The notes: generated by a model not told the origin, from the letters alone. Positions 1 through 8,670 are shown, counted from the stretch's first letter. The stretch is DNA of 64,000 nt from an uncultured Eggerthellaceae bacterium (GCA_910588435.1 CAJUPL010000002.1:62001-126000); one strand, 5' to 3'. Translations and numbers: made by a program.

Positions 1-443
1 AGGTCTATCCCCAAAGCTGCGGCAGCTTGCCCGCGGAGCTCTTCGATGGTCAGCTCATAGCAAGCAAGGGCATCTATCCATCTGCGAAGGCACTTGTAGC
101 CTTTGTCGGTGAGGGAGAACATCCTCTTCGCAGCACCCTGCTCTGGGGTTGCCCATTCGCTCGTCACATACCCTGAAGCCTCCATGCGCTTGAGCGCTCT
201 GTAGATGCCGGTTGCATCAGGCTTCTTGCCGCCGAACATGGGAGACGCAGCGCATCTCTGCACGATGATGTATCCATGCATGGGCTCACCTGCTTGAGCC
301 AATAGCGTGAGGATGGTGGGTTGCGACAACCTGCTGAGGGACTTCCCAAGCTCAGAGCATTCGGCAAGGTCTTCGTCTGATTTCGGATGGCACTTGCTCC
401 ACATGATGCTTCCCTCCAGGCAGCTCTTTGGATCCATTTTCAT
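1..443 (-). CDS. PadR-family transcriptional regulator, C-terminus cut by window edge
   Basis: Reading leftwards from an ATG at 443, the frame stays open to the edge of the window, so about 147 residues are visible and the stop lies outside. Residues about 40-125 have the PadR winged-helix pattern: a helix ending in PTILTLLAQAGEPMHGYII, then IYRALKRMEASGYV and the wing segment that leads to FSLTDKGYKCLRRWI. PadR proteins are dimeric repressors, often divergent from the genes they control, but the neighbour here is glmS, 194 bases away, and no operator could be assigned. The N-terminal 35 residues (three Cys, acidic) precede the helix-turn-helix and are not standard. A second ATG at 437 is possible; neither has a clear ribosome binding site. 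Confidence 0.8.
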   Translation of the reverse strand, partial: MKMDPKSCLEGSIMWSKCHPKSDEDLAECSELGKSLSRLSQPTILTLLAQAGEPMHGYIIVQRCAASPMFGGKKPDATGIYRALKRMEASGYVTSEWATPEQGAAKRMFSLTDKGYKCLRRWIDALACYELTIEELRGQAAAALGID

Positions 444-636
444 GAGAAACTATATTCGCAACGTTCATAATTCACAAGAACATCATTGGCAAAGTGACAA
501 TAGTTCAAGCTGAGAGGCCGTGCTCCTCGATGGTGTCCCTGGGCATCCGGCCGCATCTGGATATCTTGGGCGTCTCATATGCTCTCATGGACTAGAATCA
601 AAGAAGATCCGAACACCCCAAAGGACAGGAGATGCC
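444..636. promoter_or_regulatory. Divergent intergenic region between padR-like gene and glmS
   Basis: This 193-base gap must hold the promoters of both divergent genes. The part near the regulator (440-500) is AT-rich. A possible -10 hexamer for glmS is TAGAAT at 593-598, with no convincing -35 at the right distance. No glmS ribozyme-like structure was recognised. A Shine-Dalgarno stretch (AGGACAGGAG) precedes the glmS ATG. Confidence 0.35.
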
Positions 637-2568
637 ATGTGCGGCATAGTGGGATACACAGGCCTCCAGCCAGCTGCGCCCATTCTGGTCAGCGGGCTCA
701 AGAAGCTGGAATACCGGGGGTATGACTCATCCGGGATAGCTGTTGAGCAGGGCGGCTCCATCACGTGCGTATGCCGCGCGGGAAAGATAGATGCGCTAGA
801 GCAGTCCTTGGGTGCCTTCCAGCTGACCGGCTCTTGCGGCATCGGGCATACCAGATGGGCCACGCACGGGGCGCCATCTGAGGCCAACGCGCACCCGCAC
901 ATGTCCTGTGATGGCAAGATAGCCATCGTCCATAACGGGATCATCGAGAACCACGATGAGCTTCGCCGCATCCTCGAAGGGCGCGGGCACGAATTCACAT
1001 CTCAGACTGATTCAGAGGTGATCGTGCATCTGATAGAGGATGCATATGCAAGCTTGGCCTTCGACGTCTCTGAAGCCGATGATCTCGTGGATGCTGTTGG
1101 AGGCCGCGTTCCCCACCAGCCAACGGTAGAGGTGAGGCGCGGGGAGCCGTCGCTTCTTGCGCAAGCTGTGAACATGGCATCCAGCTTGCTCATAGGCTCA
1201 TGGGCCATCTGCGCCATGACTGAATTCGAGCCGGGCAAGATCGTCTGCGCGCGCAAGGAATCTCCGCTCGTGGTCGGCCGCGGCGTGAATGGGATGTACA
1301 TCTCCTCTGACATGACGGCGCTCTCAGGCATCGCGAAAGAGGTCTGCGTGCTGGAGGACGGCCAGCTGGCTGAGCTGGATGAGCGCACCTTCGACGTCTT
1401 CAAGGCCCATGACGATGAGCTCATCCGCGTCACTCCCAGCATGACGGAGCTTGACTGGACAGTGGACTGGATGGACAGGGGCCGCTTCTCTGATTTCATG
1501 ATGAAGGAGATCTCAGAGCAGCCGCGCGTCATCCGTGACACGCTGGAAGACCGCTTCAACGGTTCCGCGCTCACGGTATCTGAGCTGGGGCTCACGCACG
1601 AAGAGCTGAATCTGATAGATCGCGTCTACATCATCGCCTGCGGTACCAGCTACCACGCATCCCTCATAGCCAAGAACCTGATAGAGGGATGGGCGCGCAT
1701 CCCATGCGAGGTTGAGGTGGCTAGCGAATTCAGATACCGGGACCCCATCATCACGCCGTCAACGCTGGTGGTGGCAGTGTCTCAATCAGGTGAGACGGCT
1801 GACACGCTTGCGGCCATCCGAGATGCGAAGATCAAGGGCGCGAAGGTGTTCGGGATCACGAACGTCATAGGATCCCCCGTTGCGCGCGAATCCGATGGCG
1901 TGATCTACACGAAGGCGAACAAGGAAGTGGCCGTTGCCTCAACGAAGAGCTTCACTGGCCAGATAGTGTCGCTCACACTGCTGGCGATGCTCCTTGCGCA
2001 ATCGAAGGGGCGCCTGAGCCAAGGCCAGATCCGGATGCTCTTCACAGAGCTGGTGGATACGGCATCCCAGGCAGAGGAGATATTGAAGGATACGGAAGCT
2101 GTGAACGAAGCAGCCTTTGCCTGCAAGGATGCCCATAGCGCCATGTTCATCGGACGCGGCATGGGAGCCGCTGTTGCTGAAGAGGGTGCCCTCAAGCTCA
2201 AGGAGATAAGCTATCTGCACGCAGAGGCCTATCCGGCAGGTGAGATGAAGCATGGCCCAATAGCGCTGATAGAGCCAGGGTTCCCTGTCATCGCCGTTGC
2301 AACCGAGAGCCCCACATATGACAAGGTGCTCTCCAACATCCAAGAGGCGAAGGCACGCGGAGCCAAGATCATAGCCGTTGCAACCGAAGGCGATGAGCGC
2401 ATAGGTGAGTTCGCAGACCATGTCATCTTCATCCCGAAGGTGCGTGATGCCCTATCCCCCATAACCGCCATCATCCCGCTGCAGCTGCTGGCGCGCGAGA
2501 TAGCCATCCTGCGCGGGTGCAACATAGATCAGCCGCGCAACCTGGCCAAGTCCGTCACGGTGGAGTGA
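637..2568 (+). CDS. glmS: Glutamine--fructose-6-phosphate aminotransferase (isomerizing)
   Basis: Makes glucosamine-6-phosphate from fructose-6-phosphate and glutamine, the entry step to peptidoglycan amino sugars, in the cytoplasm. The start at 637 places Cys2 (MCGIVGYTG) as the exposed N-terminal nucleophile of the glutaminase domain, so upstream in-frame codons are not used. HTRWATHG (71-78), NGIIEN and the two SIS sugar-isomerase domains (ACGTSYHASL; SQSGETADT; ASTKSFTGQ; GRGMGAAVAEEGALKLKEISYLHAEA) are intact, and it ends in the canonical DQPRNLAKSVTVE. At 643 residues it is longer than the usual roughly 610 because of about 31 extra residues around 135-180, inside the glutaminase domain. 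acpS follows after 4 bases. glmU, a later step of the same pathway, is at 36969. Confidence 0.97.
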   Translation: MCGIVGYTGLQPAAPILVSGLKKLEYRGYDSSGIAVEQGGSITCVCRAGKIDALEQSLGAFQLTGSCGIGHTRWATHGAPSEANAHPHMSCDGKIAIVHNGIIENHDELRRILEGRGHEFTSQTDSEVIVHLIEDAYASLAFDVSEADDLVDAVGGRVPHQPTVEVRRGEPSLLAQAVNMASSLLIGSWAICAMTEFEPGKIVCARKESPLVVGRGVNGMYISSDMTALSGIAKEVCVLEDGQLAELDERTFDVFKAHDDELIRVTPSMTELDWTVDWMDRGRFSDFMMKEISEQPRVIRDTLEDRFNGSALTVSELGLTHEELNLIDRVYIIACGTSYHASLIAKNLIEGWARIPCEVEVASEFRYRDPIITPSTLVVAVSQSGETADTLAAIRDAKIKGAKVFGITNVIGSPVARESDGVIYTKANKEVAVASTKSFTGQIVSLTLLAMLLAQSKGRLSQGQIRMLFTELVDTASQAEEILKDTEAVNEAAFACKDAHSAMFIGRGMGAAVAEEGALKLKEISYLHAEAYPAGEMKHGPIALIEPGFPVIAVATESPTYDKVLSNIQEAKARGAKIIAVATEGDERIGEFADHVIFIPKVRDALSPITAIIPLQLLAREIAILRGCNIDQPRNLAKSVTVE

Positions 2569-2572
2569 GAAG

Positions 2573-3151
2573 ATGGCACTGAGCAAGAAGCGCCAAGCGC
2601 TGATAGACGGGGCGCTCTCCCTAGACCAGGCCGTGGGCAAGGTCGGGCTTGGCGTTGACCTGGTGGAAGTGGAGCGCATGCAGCAGGTGCTTGCGCGCAC
2701 GCCTCGCTTCAAGGAGCGCGTGTTCTCAGAAGATGAGCGCGTGTATTGTGATAGCCGCGTGAATCCGGCCATGCACTATGCGGCCAGGTTCGCCGCGAAG
2801 GAAGCTGTGGTGAAGGCCTTGGGCTGCGGGTTCACGGGCGGCATCTCATTGCGTGATATCCAAGTGGTGCGCGAGGAGGGCGGACGTCCGCGCATCCAGC
2901 TCACAGGACGTGCGCAAGAGGTGGCTGACTCCATGGGCGTGGTGGACATGCCCATCTCCTTGTCGCACACGTCAAAGGACGCCATCGCGTGCGCCATGGC
3001 GCTCACGGCAGATGCCACAGCGAAGAAGGTCTCCAAGATGAGCGCGAAGGAGGAGCTGGCGCGCCAGTTCAAGGATGCAAGGTCCATGCTGGATGAGCTA
3101 GGACCGGCAAGCACAGAGGCTGCGGATGAAGACCAAGATCTCAAGGCTTGA
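2573..3151 (+). CDS. acpS: Holo-[acyl-carrier-protein] synthase
   Basis: Transfers 4'-phosphopantetheine from CoA to the serine of acyl carrier protein. The fold signature is complete: GVDLVEVERM (27-36, with the Mg-binding Asp29), FSEDERVYC, RFAAKEAVVKALG (72-84, Glu77) and SLSHTSKDAIACAMA (129-143). At 192 residues it is about 60-70 longer than typical AcpS: a 20-residue N-terminal extension and a charged C-terminal tail after residue 150 that is predicted disordered. The last 26 bases overlap the start of nnrD, so the two are translationally linked. AcpS followed by an NnrD/YjeF gene is a common arrangement in Gram-positive bacteria. Confidence 0.93.
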   Translation: MALSKKRQALIDGALSLDQAVGKVGLGVDLVEVERMQQVLARTPRFKERVFSEDERVYCDSRVNPAMHYAARFAAKEAVVKALGCGFTGGISLRDIQVVREEGGRPRIQLTGRAQEVADSMGVVDMPISLSHTSKDAIACAMALTADATAKKVSKMSAKEELARQFKDARSMLDELGPASTEAADEDQDLKA

Positions 3152-4043
3152 TCCCCATCAGCTAGCTGACGGGATCCCTCGCCCTTCAACGGACGCTGAC
3201 AAGTACACGCGAGGCAAGCTCACCATAGTGGGCGGCTGCGCTGACTACCCAGGGTCAGTCTGCCTTGCGGGGCCTGCAGCCATGCGCATGGGTGCAGGCT
3301 ACGTTGAGTGCGCCTGTGCAGCAGAGGCGGTGCCCTTGGTGCGCGCCAGCATGCCGTCTTTGGTGGTTCGCGAATGGGATCCGGCTGGCAGTGCGCTCGA
3401 TCTTGCTTCAGATGAGCGACACCCGAAGGCATGCCTCATAGGTTCTGGCATGTTCGATGACAAGGCGGTGCAGAGGACCCTTGTCATGGATGCGCTCACA
3501 AGATGCAAGGCACCGCTTCTGCTTGATGGGGGAGCCATCCGCATAGTGGCGGATGCTGGGACATGCGCCACCAAGCGCATTCGCATGCGCACTGAAGCCG
3601 GCCTTGCAACTGCCATGACGCCGCATGGGGGAGAGGCAGCAACGCTTGCTGATGCTGTTGGTGTAGGGGTGCCTGCACGGGATGCCGGTCATGAGGAGAT
3701 GGCCGGATATGCCAAGCGGCTGGCTGATGCGTACGCATCGCACATCCTGCTCAAGGGCCCCGTCTCATTCGTGGCTTCGCCTTCTGGGTGGCCGCATGCA
3801 GATGAGGTCCTCTTGATGGATCAGGGCAGCGCCGCCCTTGCGAAAGCGGGCACGGGGGATGTGCTGGCTGGCATGTGCGCAGCCCTGATGGCGCAAGGCG
3901 TAGAGCCTTCTATTGCGCTCATGACAGCTGCCACGGTCCATGCAACAGCTGGCAGGCTGGCTGAGGCAGAGCTTGGGATCGTCTCTGTCTGCGCTGAGGA
4001 CGTCCTCTCGCAGATCCCATTCGCCATCAAGAGCATCTCGTGA
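3126..4043 (+). CDS. nnrD: ADP/ATP-dependent (S)-NAD(P)H-hydrate dehydratase
   Basis: Repairs hydrated NADH and NADPH by ATP- or ADP-dependent dehydration. The ribokinase-like C-terminal YjeF domain is present: GKLTIVGGCADYPGSVCLAG (30-49), AAMRMGAGYVE, LLLDGGAIRI for the family's D-A-DAL strand, TPHGGEAATL (about 165) and AGTGDVLAGM (about 238-247), the nucleotide-binding catalytic motif. The NnrE epimerase domain that is often fused at the N-terminus is missing, so this is a stand-alone NnrD of 305 residues; no separate epimerase gene lies in the window. The ATG sits inside the end of acpS. A short GGAAGG/CCTTCC inverted repeat at 4055-4077 follows and may end the operon. Confidence 0.9.
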   Translation: MKTKISRLDPHQLADGIPRPSTDADKYTRGKLTIVGGCADYPGSVCLAGPAAMRMGAGYVECACAAEAVPLVRASMPSLVVREWDPAGSALDLASDERHPKACLIGSGMFDDKAVQRTLVMDALTRCKAPLLLDGGAIRIVADAGTCATKRIRMRTEAGLATAMTPHGGEAATLADAVGVGVPARDAGHEEMAGYAKRLADAYASHILLKGPVSFVASPSGWPHADEVLLMDQGSAALAKAGTGDVLAGMCAALMAQGVEPSIALMTAATVHATAGRLAEAELGIVSVCAEDVLSQIPFAIKSIS

Positions 4044-4142
4044 GGCATTGCCTGGGAAGGATGTTCCGTCGCCTTCCTTAAACGTACCTTAAAGCGGCCA
4101 CGTTGATTCTGTGATAGGGGTAGGACATGCGTTCGCGGCCTG

Positions 4143-4148
4143 TATAAT
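4143..4148 (+). promoter_or_regulatory. Consensus -10 box directly in front of the 4156 gene
   Basis: TGTATAATG contains a perfect TATAAT with an extended TG. The next in-frame ATG is only 7 bases after the hexamer, which would put the transcription start at or next to the ATG, implying a leaderless mRNA. No good -35 was seen, as often with extended -10 promoters. Confidence 0.6.
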
Positions 4149-4155
4149 GCAGGAA

Positions 4156-5949
4156 ATGCGAAACGGTCAGAAATATTCTGCAAACGGAATCGAAGAGACC
4201 CCTTCAGGGATAAGATTGACGGCATCTGGGCCTTTGTCACCCAATGCATTCGTGCAGATCCCCACTGAAGAGCCCGTTCGAATGACGTCTCGCGTGGATT
4301 CATCTGCCCAGAAGCGGATGCGCGTCCCGCGTGGCGGCAATGTGGAGCGCCCGAAGGCATCTCGTCCGCGCCCGGTCTCAGCATCTGTTCCCTTCCAGGA
4401 GCCGCCCGCAACCAGGATGCAGCCATCTTTGCGCATCTTCCTCGAGGAAGAGCCAGAGCCTGAGGCAGCCGATGCCAGCCGGGAAGAAGAGGAGCAGGCG
4501 GAGAGCCTCGCCCAGTTCGTGGCTAGCTTCCCGAAGATCCCTGACAAGCTGATATTCAAAGAGGGCGAAGAGCCGTCTGTCGCATCTGATGAGCAACAGG
4601 AAGCTCCGAAGGTGGCAGATGATGGCGTCTTCGACATCCCAGATGCGCAGGATCCATCGCGCACCATCAGGCTGGATATGGGAGACCTCCCAGAGGATCC
4701 GGGCTTCCCGGATATGGAGGGCTCAGCACAAGACCACATCGGCTACGGCCGCCCTGTGCGGGAGCAGGCAGAAGAGAGGGTGGTGCCTGCCAACCCCAGG
4801 TTCGAGAAGCTGATCCGCGAAGCGTCGTCTACAGGCTCTAGGATGAGGCAGCCATACCCCTACCCGCAAGGTTCCGCCTCTCCCTCTCCTGCACGCGATC
4901 GGGTGGCAGCTGGTCCAAGGGTGCCAGCCACGAGCGGGAACATCCCCTTGCAGCACAGTCCGATGGATGCCACGCGCCAGAACGGCAGAGTGCAACCGCG
5001 CAACGCAGCCATGCCGAACGGTCCACGGTCAAGCGCGTTCGCGCAGTCCGGACGCCCGCAAGCCATATCAGGGAATCTGCCGAACCGCCCTGCCTCGCCT
5101 TCGCCTTCCGTAGCGGCATCGCGCATGCCCTCTGGTGTGAAGATGTCTCAGCAGGTTGCCAACCGCCCTGTGGCAGCCACTGTTCCCAAGCCGGTTGCAA
5201 CCCCTATGCAGCAGCCTTTGAAGCCAGTAGGCGTAGCGCCCAAGCCGTCGCTTGCTCCAACCCCTATAGCTGCCAAGCCGCATCATGGATCAGATGTGAT
5301 GGCGCATGACCCTCTCATTGACTCTGATGTGCTGGAAGAGAGCACCATGTTCGACGCTCCTCCCATCTCCATCGAAGAGGGGATGAAGGACGCTGACAAG
5401 AGCCACAAGACCGGCCGGAAGCTGTTGATAGGCGTTCTGGTGCTGATCATTTTGGCGCTAGGTGCGGCCGTTGCCTTCTTCGCAGTGAACGGGAGCGTCG
5501 GCATCCCTGAGATAACCATCAGCACGAGCGGTGGCTCATCTGATGGACAAGGAAGCTCAAGCACGCAGGCCTCCTCTGATGCTGCAGGCCCTAGCCAAGA
5601 GGATGCAGGTGCATCGGGTGCTGCAACAGGTGGGGCTGGCTCCGTCACCTACCAATACACGGCCAAGACGCCACAAGGCGTGGAATACACCGTTGAGGAG
5701 AGCACCACCTTCAACAATGAGGGCAAGTGCACCTTCACCACCATGAAGATGCAGTTCCCGAATGAGGATGCGGCGAAGACCTTCACTGATAGCCTGGCGC
5801 GCGATCTTGGCTCCAAGTACACGCTTGACAGCATGAATGGAGCGAACGCTACCGTCACTGTTGACAACAGCGGGCTTGGGCTTGATAGGGAGGATTACGA
5901 GAACGCTCTCAGGTACAGCGTGGAGGATCTGGTCATCCTCAAGAAGTAG
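4156..5949 (+). CDS. Unrecognised membrane protein with disordered N-terminal region and extracytoplasmic C-terminal domain
   Basis: Not recognised. About 597 residues. Residues 1-415 are low complexity, with acidic stretches (PEPEAADASREEEEQAE) and Pro/Ala/Gln/Arg-rich repeats, so probably disordered and cytoplasmic. One TM helix at about 421-443 (KLLIGVLVLIILALGAAVAFF) is followed by a Ser/Gly/Gln linker and a folded domain (about 496-597) starting VTYQYTAKTPQGVEYTVEES. That domain resembles the end of the protein at 6635-8548, and loosely the YehR/DUF1307 lipoprotein domain (uncertain). The start is chosen from the -10 box at 4143-4148; in-frame GTG 4111, ATG 4147, TTG 4216 and ATG 4282 are alternatives. 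The TM orientation suggests a cytoplasm-to-envelope link such as a scaffold or regulator; this is inference only. Confidence 0.75.
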   Translation: MRNGQKYSANGIEETPSGIRLTASGPLSPNAFVQIPTEEPVRMTSRVDSSAQKRMRVPRGGNVERPKASRPRPVSASVPFQEPPATRMQPSLRIFLEEEPEPEAADASREEEEQAESLAQFVASFPKIPDKLIFKEGEEPSVASDEQQEAPKVADDGVFDIPDAQDPSRTIRLDMGDLPEDPGFPDMEGSAQDHIGYGRPVREQAEERVVPANPRFEKLIREASSTGSRMRQPYPYPQGSASPSPARDRVAAGPRVPATSGNIPLQHSPMDATRQNGRVQPRNAAMPNGPRSSAFAQSGRPQAISGNLPNRPASPSPSVAASRMPSGVKMSQQVANRPVAATVPKPVATPMQQPLKPVGVAPKPSLAPTPIAAKPHHGSDVMAHDPLIDSDVLEESTMFDAPPISIEEGMKDADKSHKTGRKLLIGVLVLIILALGAAVAFFAVNGSVGIPEITISTSGGSSDGQGSSSTQASSDAAGPSQEDAGASGAATGGAGSVTYQYTAKTPQGVEYTVEESTTFNNEGKCTFTTMKMQFPNEDAAKTFTDSLARDLGSKYTLDSMNGANATVTVDNSGLGLDREDYENALRYSVEDLVILKK

Positions 5950-6038
5950 CTCTGAGCTGTAAAAACCTGTTGGTTTTTGATATCATACAAAAAATTCACA
6001 TTCTCAAATGCACTATGAATCACGAAGGAGAATGCACT

Positions 6039-6617
6039 TTGGGCAAGATGAGCCAAGCCACCATCAGAAAGCATCCTAAGAAGACGTGTGCCAAGAGCCG
6101 CAAGGCAAAGGGCATCATCTTCTTGGTGATGTCTGTGGCGCTTGCTGCTTATGCCCTTCCGTGCTTCGCCGCAAGCGTTTGGGACGAGGGCCTGAGCTCC
6201 CAGGGCGGCGGCACCTTGTTCGCATCCCCCATAAATGACAGCGCCTATGAGCAAGCAGCCGAAGAGGTGGCCGCCAGCGAAGAGGCCGCGGCATCTGTCA
6301 GGGCCGCTTCGAAGGTGAACGCCTCTGTGACTGAGACCACAGGACCTGGCATCGCTGCTGATGACGGTGCCGTCACTGCAGCCAAGAAGCGCGTGCAGGC
6401 CGTCAATGCTGCAAGCACGGAGCGTTCGAACGTGATCCAATCCATGGCAAGCGCTCCTGTCAAAGCGCAAGACAGGACGCTTGAGCTCATGTCAGGGGCG
6501 TTCTCGCTGATGTTGGCGCTCTTGCTGGGAATACTGGGAACGCGCTTCATAGTGGGCGCAAGACGTCAAAGGGCACAAGAGCTGTCCAGAGCATACAATC
6601 ACGCCTTGAAGGCCTGA
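6039..6617 (+). CDS. Unrecognised two-TM protein between the two paralogues
   Basis: Not recognised. The TTG at 6039 is preferred because GAAGGAG lies 8 bases upstream; an upstream in-frame GTG has no such site. The 192-residue product has a basic N-terminus, a hydrophobic segment at about 25-45 (signal peptide or anchor, ending LPCFAAS), an Ala/Ser/Glu-rich, coiled-coil-like extracytoplasmic middle (SAYEQAAEEVAASEEAAAS) and a second TM at about 157-175 followed by a basic tail. It sits between two paralogous membrane proteins with short gaps (89 and 17 bases), which suggests the three work together. A small A/T hairpin (AAAAACC-TGTT-GGTTTTT, 5961-5978) separates it from the upstream gene. 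Confidence 0.7.
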   Translation: MGKMSQATIRKHPKKTCAKSRKAKGIIFLVMSVALAAYALPCFAASVWDEGLSSQGGGTLFASPINDSAYEQAAEEVAASEEAAASVRAASKVNASVTETTGPGIAADDGAVTAAKKRVQAVNAASTERSNVIQSMASAPVKAQDRTLELMSGAFSLMLALLLGILGTRFIVGARRQRAQELSRAYNHALKA

Positions 6618-6634
6618 GCAGATCCGGATCATAG

Positions 6635-8548
6635 ATGGCATCAGACAATGAGATCTCCATTGAAGACCTGCTATCCGCGGTAAGCGGGAACAGCAGGTCC
6701 CAAGCTAGCACGCCCTCCTCAACGCCTTCTTCGCGAAGGCGCCAAGAGGCATCTGACACCACAGAGGATGACCTCCTCTTAGCTTTGGGGCTCCCTCGCT
6801 TCGATTCGGCCCCTAAAGCCGCTCCTCAAGATGAGCCGGTCCAGCAGAAGGCTCAGCCTGAAGACCAGCAGGCTCCTGAGCCCGAAGAGGCTTCATATCC
6901 TGATCAGGTGCATGCAGACACTGCCAAGGATCGTGCCAAGCTATGGCGCCAGGAGCTCTCCCAGGCAGATGCTCATGTGGCAGCTTCTGGTGCAGAAGCT
7001 GCACAACAGCCTCAGATCCAAGAAGAGAAGCCCTTCCAAACGGATATCTCAGCGCTGCCTCACTTGACGGGCGGTTCCATCCAACCCTTCGGCTCTCCTG
7101 AGAAGGCGAAGATCGGAACCCTTGAAGGTGGTCCTGCAGGTTCTGGTTCGAAGGAATCCGTGCAGGGTATCTTGAAGTCCGTTGAGCAGCAGCTTGCAGA
7201 GAGCCAGCCTGCGTCCGCTCCTGTGCAAGCATCAGAGCCGCAACCTGGCGCGCAGCCTTTCGCTCCCTTCGGCCAGCAGGCGCAAACGCAGCCTCTCCCA
7301 GATCAGATGCAGTCAGAGAAGCAGGCTCAGCAGCCTTCTCCTGCCAATGCTTCGCAGGCATATCCTGCACAAGGCATGCCGATGCAAGGTGCCAAGCCTC
7401 AGCAGCCCAATCCCTGGATGGTGCCAGGGCAGCCGCATCCTGCTCAGCCATATCCGCAGCAGCCGCTTTCGCAGCAGCCATCTGAGCAACAACCGCATCC
7501 TCAGATGCAGCAGATGCATCCACGATTCCAGCCTCACCCAGAGGCTGGCGCGCAGCCGCAGCCTGGTGCTCAGCAAGGGATGCAGCCTGGCATGCAACCT
7601 GGTGCGCAACCCGGGATGCAGCCGCAGCCGATGGCTCAGATGCAGCCGAACATGGCGGCTCAGCCCTCTTTTGAGGTCAAGCCTGAGGAGAAACCGGCAT
7701 CTCAAGCTGACATAGCGGCACAAGCCCCTGATGCTGCTTCGCAAGAGGTAGCCTCATTCAAGGCCGAAGCCGCAAGCGATGAGGTCATCCAAGCTGTTGA
7801 TGTCACCAAGATGCCAGAGGGGCAGCAGCGCACGGAGCCGCAGCCTGCAATAGAGCCTCACGCGCAGGAGCGTGAAGAGGAGAGGCCAGACCAGATACCG
7901 CAGCCTCAGATGCTGCAACCGATGATGCCTCCTATGCAGCCACCTGTTCAGCAGCCCTTCCAGCCGCAGGTCATCCAGCCTGCAGAAGAAGAGCCCGAAG
8001 AGGGAGGTGGCACATCCAAGGCGGCTCAGGTCGTTGGCGCTGTGCTCATCGGCATCGCTGTCATCTGCGTCGCATTCGCCATCTGCTTGCTGACGGGCGT
8101 GTTCGACCTCTCTGCAATGAATCCGTCCGCTCAGAGCCCAGCTGCTTCTCAGGTATCTGGGCAGTCTTCCCCAAGCGCTACGCAAGGGTCTGCTTCGCAG
8201 TCTGACTCCAATGCTGATGCTCCTTCTGAAGGCGCGTCACAGGTGGTCTATTCCTATGTTGTCCGCGGCACTGATGGCGGCACGCATGAGGCCATAGAGA
8301 CGGCATCCTTCAATGCTGATGGCAAGCTGGACTCAAGCACGCTTGAGATCACAGCTGACTCTCAGGAGGATGCGGATGCGCTGCTAGAGCAATTGAGGCA
8401 GGAATTCGGTGACAGCATGACCGCTGGCTCTGCAACGCCTGAGAAGGTGACCTGCACCATCAAGCTCTCAAGGGATGACTTGGATCAAGCTTCCTACACT
8501 GAGCTCCTCTCCACCAACGCCTCAGAGTTCAAGATCGTCAGCCAGTAA
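6635..8548 (+). CDS. Unrecognised membrane protein, Gln/Pro/Met-rich, paralogue of the 4156 gene
   Basis: Not recognised; 637 residues. The N-terminal 460 residues are low complexity, and about 180-350 are extremely rich in Gln, Pro and Met with repeats such as QPGMQPGAQPGMQPQPMAQ. One TM helix at about 463-489 (VVGAVLIGIAVICVAFAICLL) is followed by a Ser/Gln linker and a C-terminal domain from about 535 (VVYSYVVRGTDGGTHEAIET, ending SYTELLSTNASEFKIVSQ). That domain aligns by eye with the end of the 4156 product: Y-S/Q-Y-x3-T/G start, a F-N-x-D/E-G-K turn, and a final charged strand. Both proteins share the order disordered tail, TM, linker, small domain, so they probably arose by duplication. 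Two hairpins downstream end transcription. Confidence 0.78.
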   Translation: MASDNEISIEDLLSAVSGNSRSQASTPSSTPSSRRRQEASDTTEDDLLLALGLPRFDSAPKAAPQDEPVQQKAQPEDQQAPEPEEASYPDQVHADTAKDRAKLWRQELSQADAHVAASGAEAAQQPQIQEEKPFQTDISALPHLTGGSIQPFGSPEKAKIGTLEGGPAGSGSKESVQGILKSVEQQLAESQPASAPVQASEPQPGAQPFAPFGQQAQTQPLPDQMQSEKQAQQPSPANASQAYPAQGMPMQGAKPQQPNPWMVPGQPHPAQPYPQQPLSQQPSEQQPHPQMQQMHPRFQPHPEAGAQPQPGAQQGMQPGMQPGAQPGMQPQPMAQMQPNMAAQPSFEVKPEEKPASQADIAAQAPDAASQEVASFKAEAASDEVIQAVDVTKMPEGQQRTEPQPAIEPHAQEREEERPDQIPQPQMLQPMMPPMQPPVQQPFQPQVIQPAEEEPEEGGGTSKAAQVVGAVLIGIAVICVAFAICLLTGVFDLSAMNPSAQSPAASQVSGQSSPSATQGSASQSDSNADAPSEGASQVVYSYVVRGTDGGTHEAIETASFNADGKLDSSTLEITADSQEDADALLEQLRQEFGDSMTAGSATPEKVTCTIKLSRDDLDQASYTELLSTNASEFKIVSQ

Positions 8549-8585
8549 GCTTAGCGTTCCTGCACCTTTGCTGCCTCAAAAATGC

Positions 8586-8612
8586 TGCATGGGCGAAGAG
8601 CGCGCCCATGCA
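8586..8612 (+). terminator. Hairpin after the 6635 gene
   Basis: A perfect 10-bp stem, TGCATGGGCG (8586-8595) with CGCCCATGCA (8603-8612), and a 7-base loop, starting 37 bases after the stop codon. It is followed by CTTTCATAA rather than a full U-run, so it may be a weak terminator or an RNA-stabilising end. Confidence 0.5.
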
Positions 8613-8670
8613 CTTTCATAACGGCTTTTAACCTGATGCATCTGCAGCCTTGCTGCCCTGATCCGGTGTC

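Noticed and set aside
5961..5978. AAAAACC-TGTT-GGTTTTT as a strong terminator between the 4156 and 6039 genes
   Set aside because: The stem is short and A/T-based; at most a weak or partial terminator.
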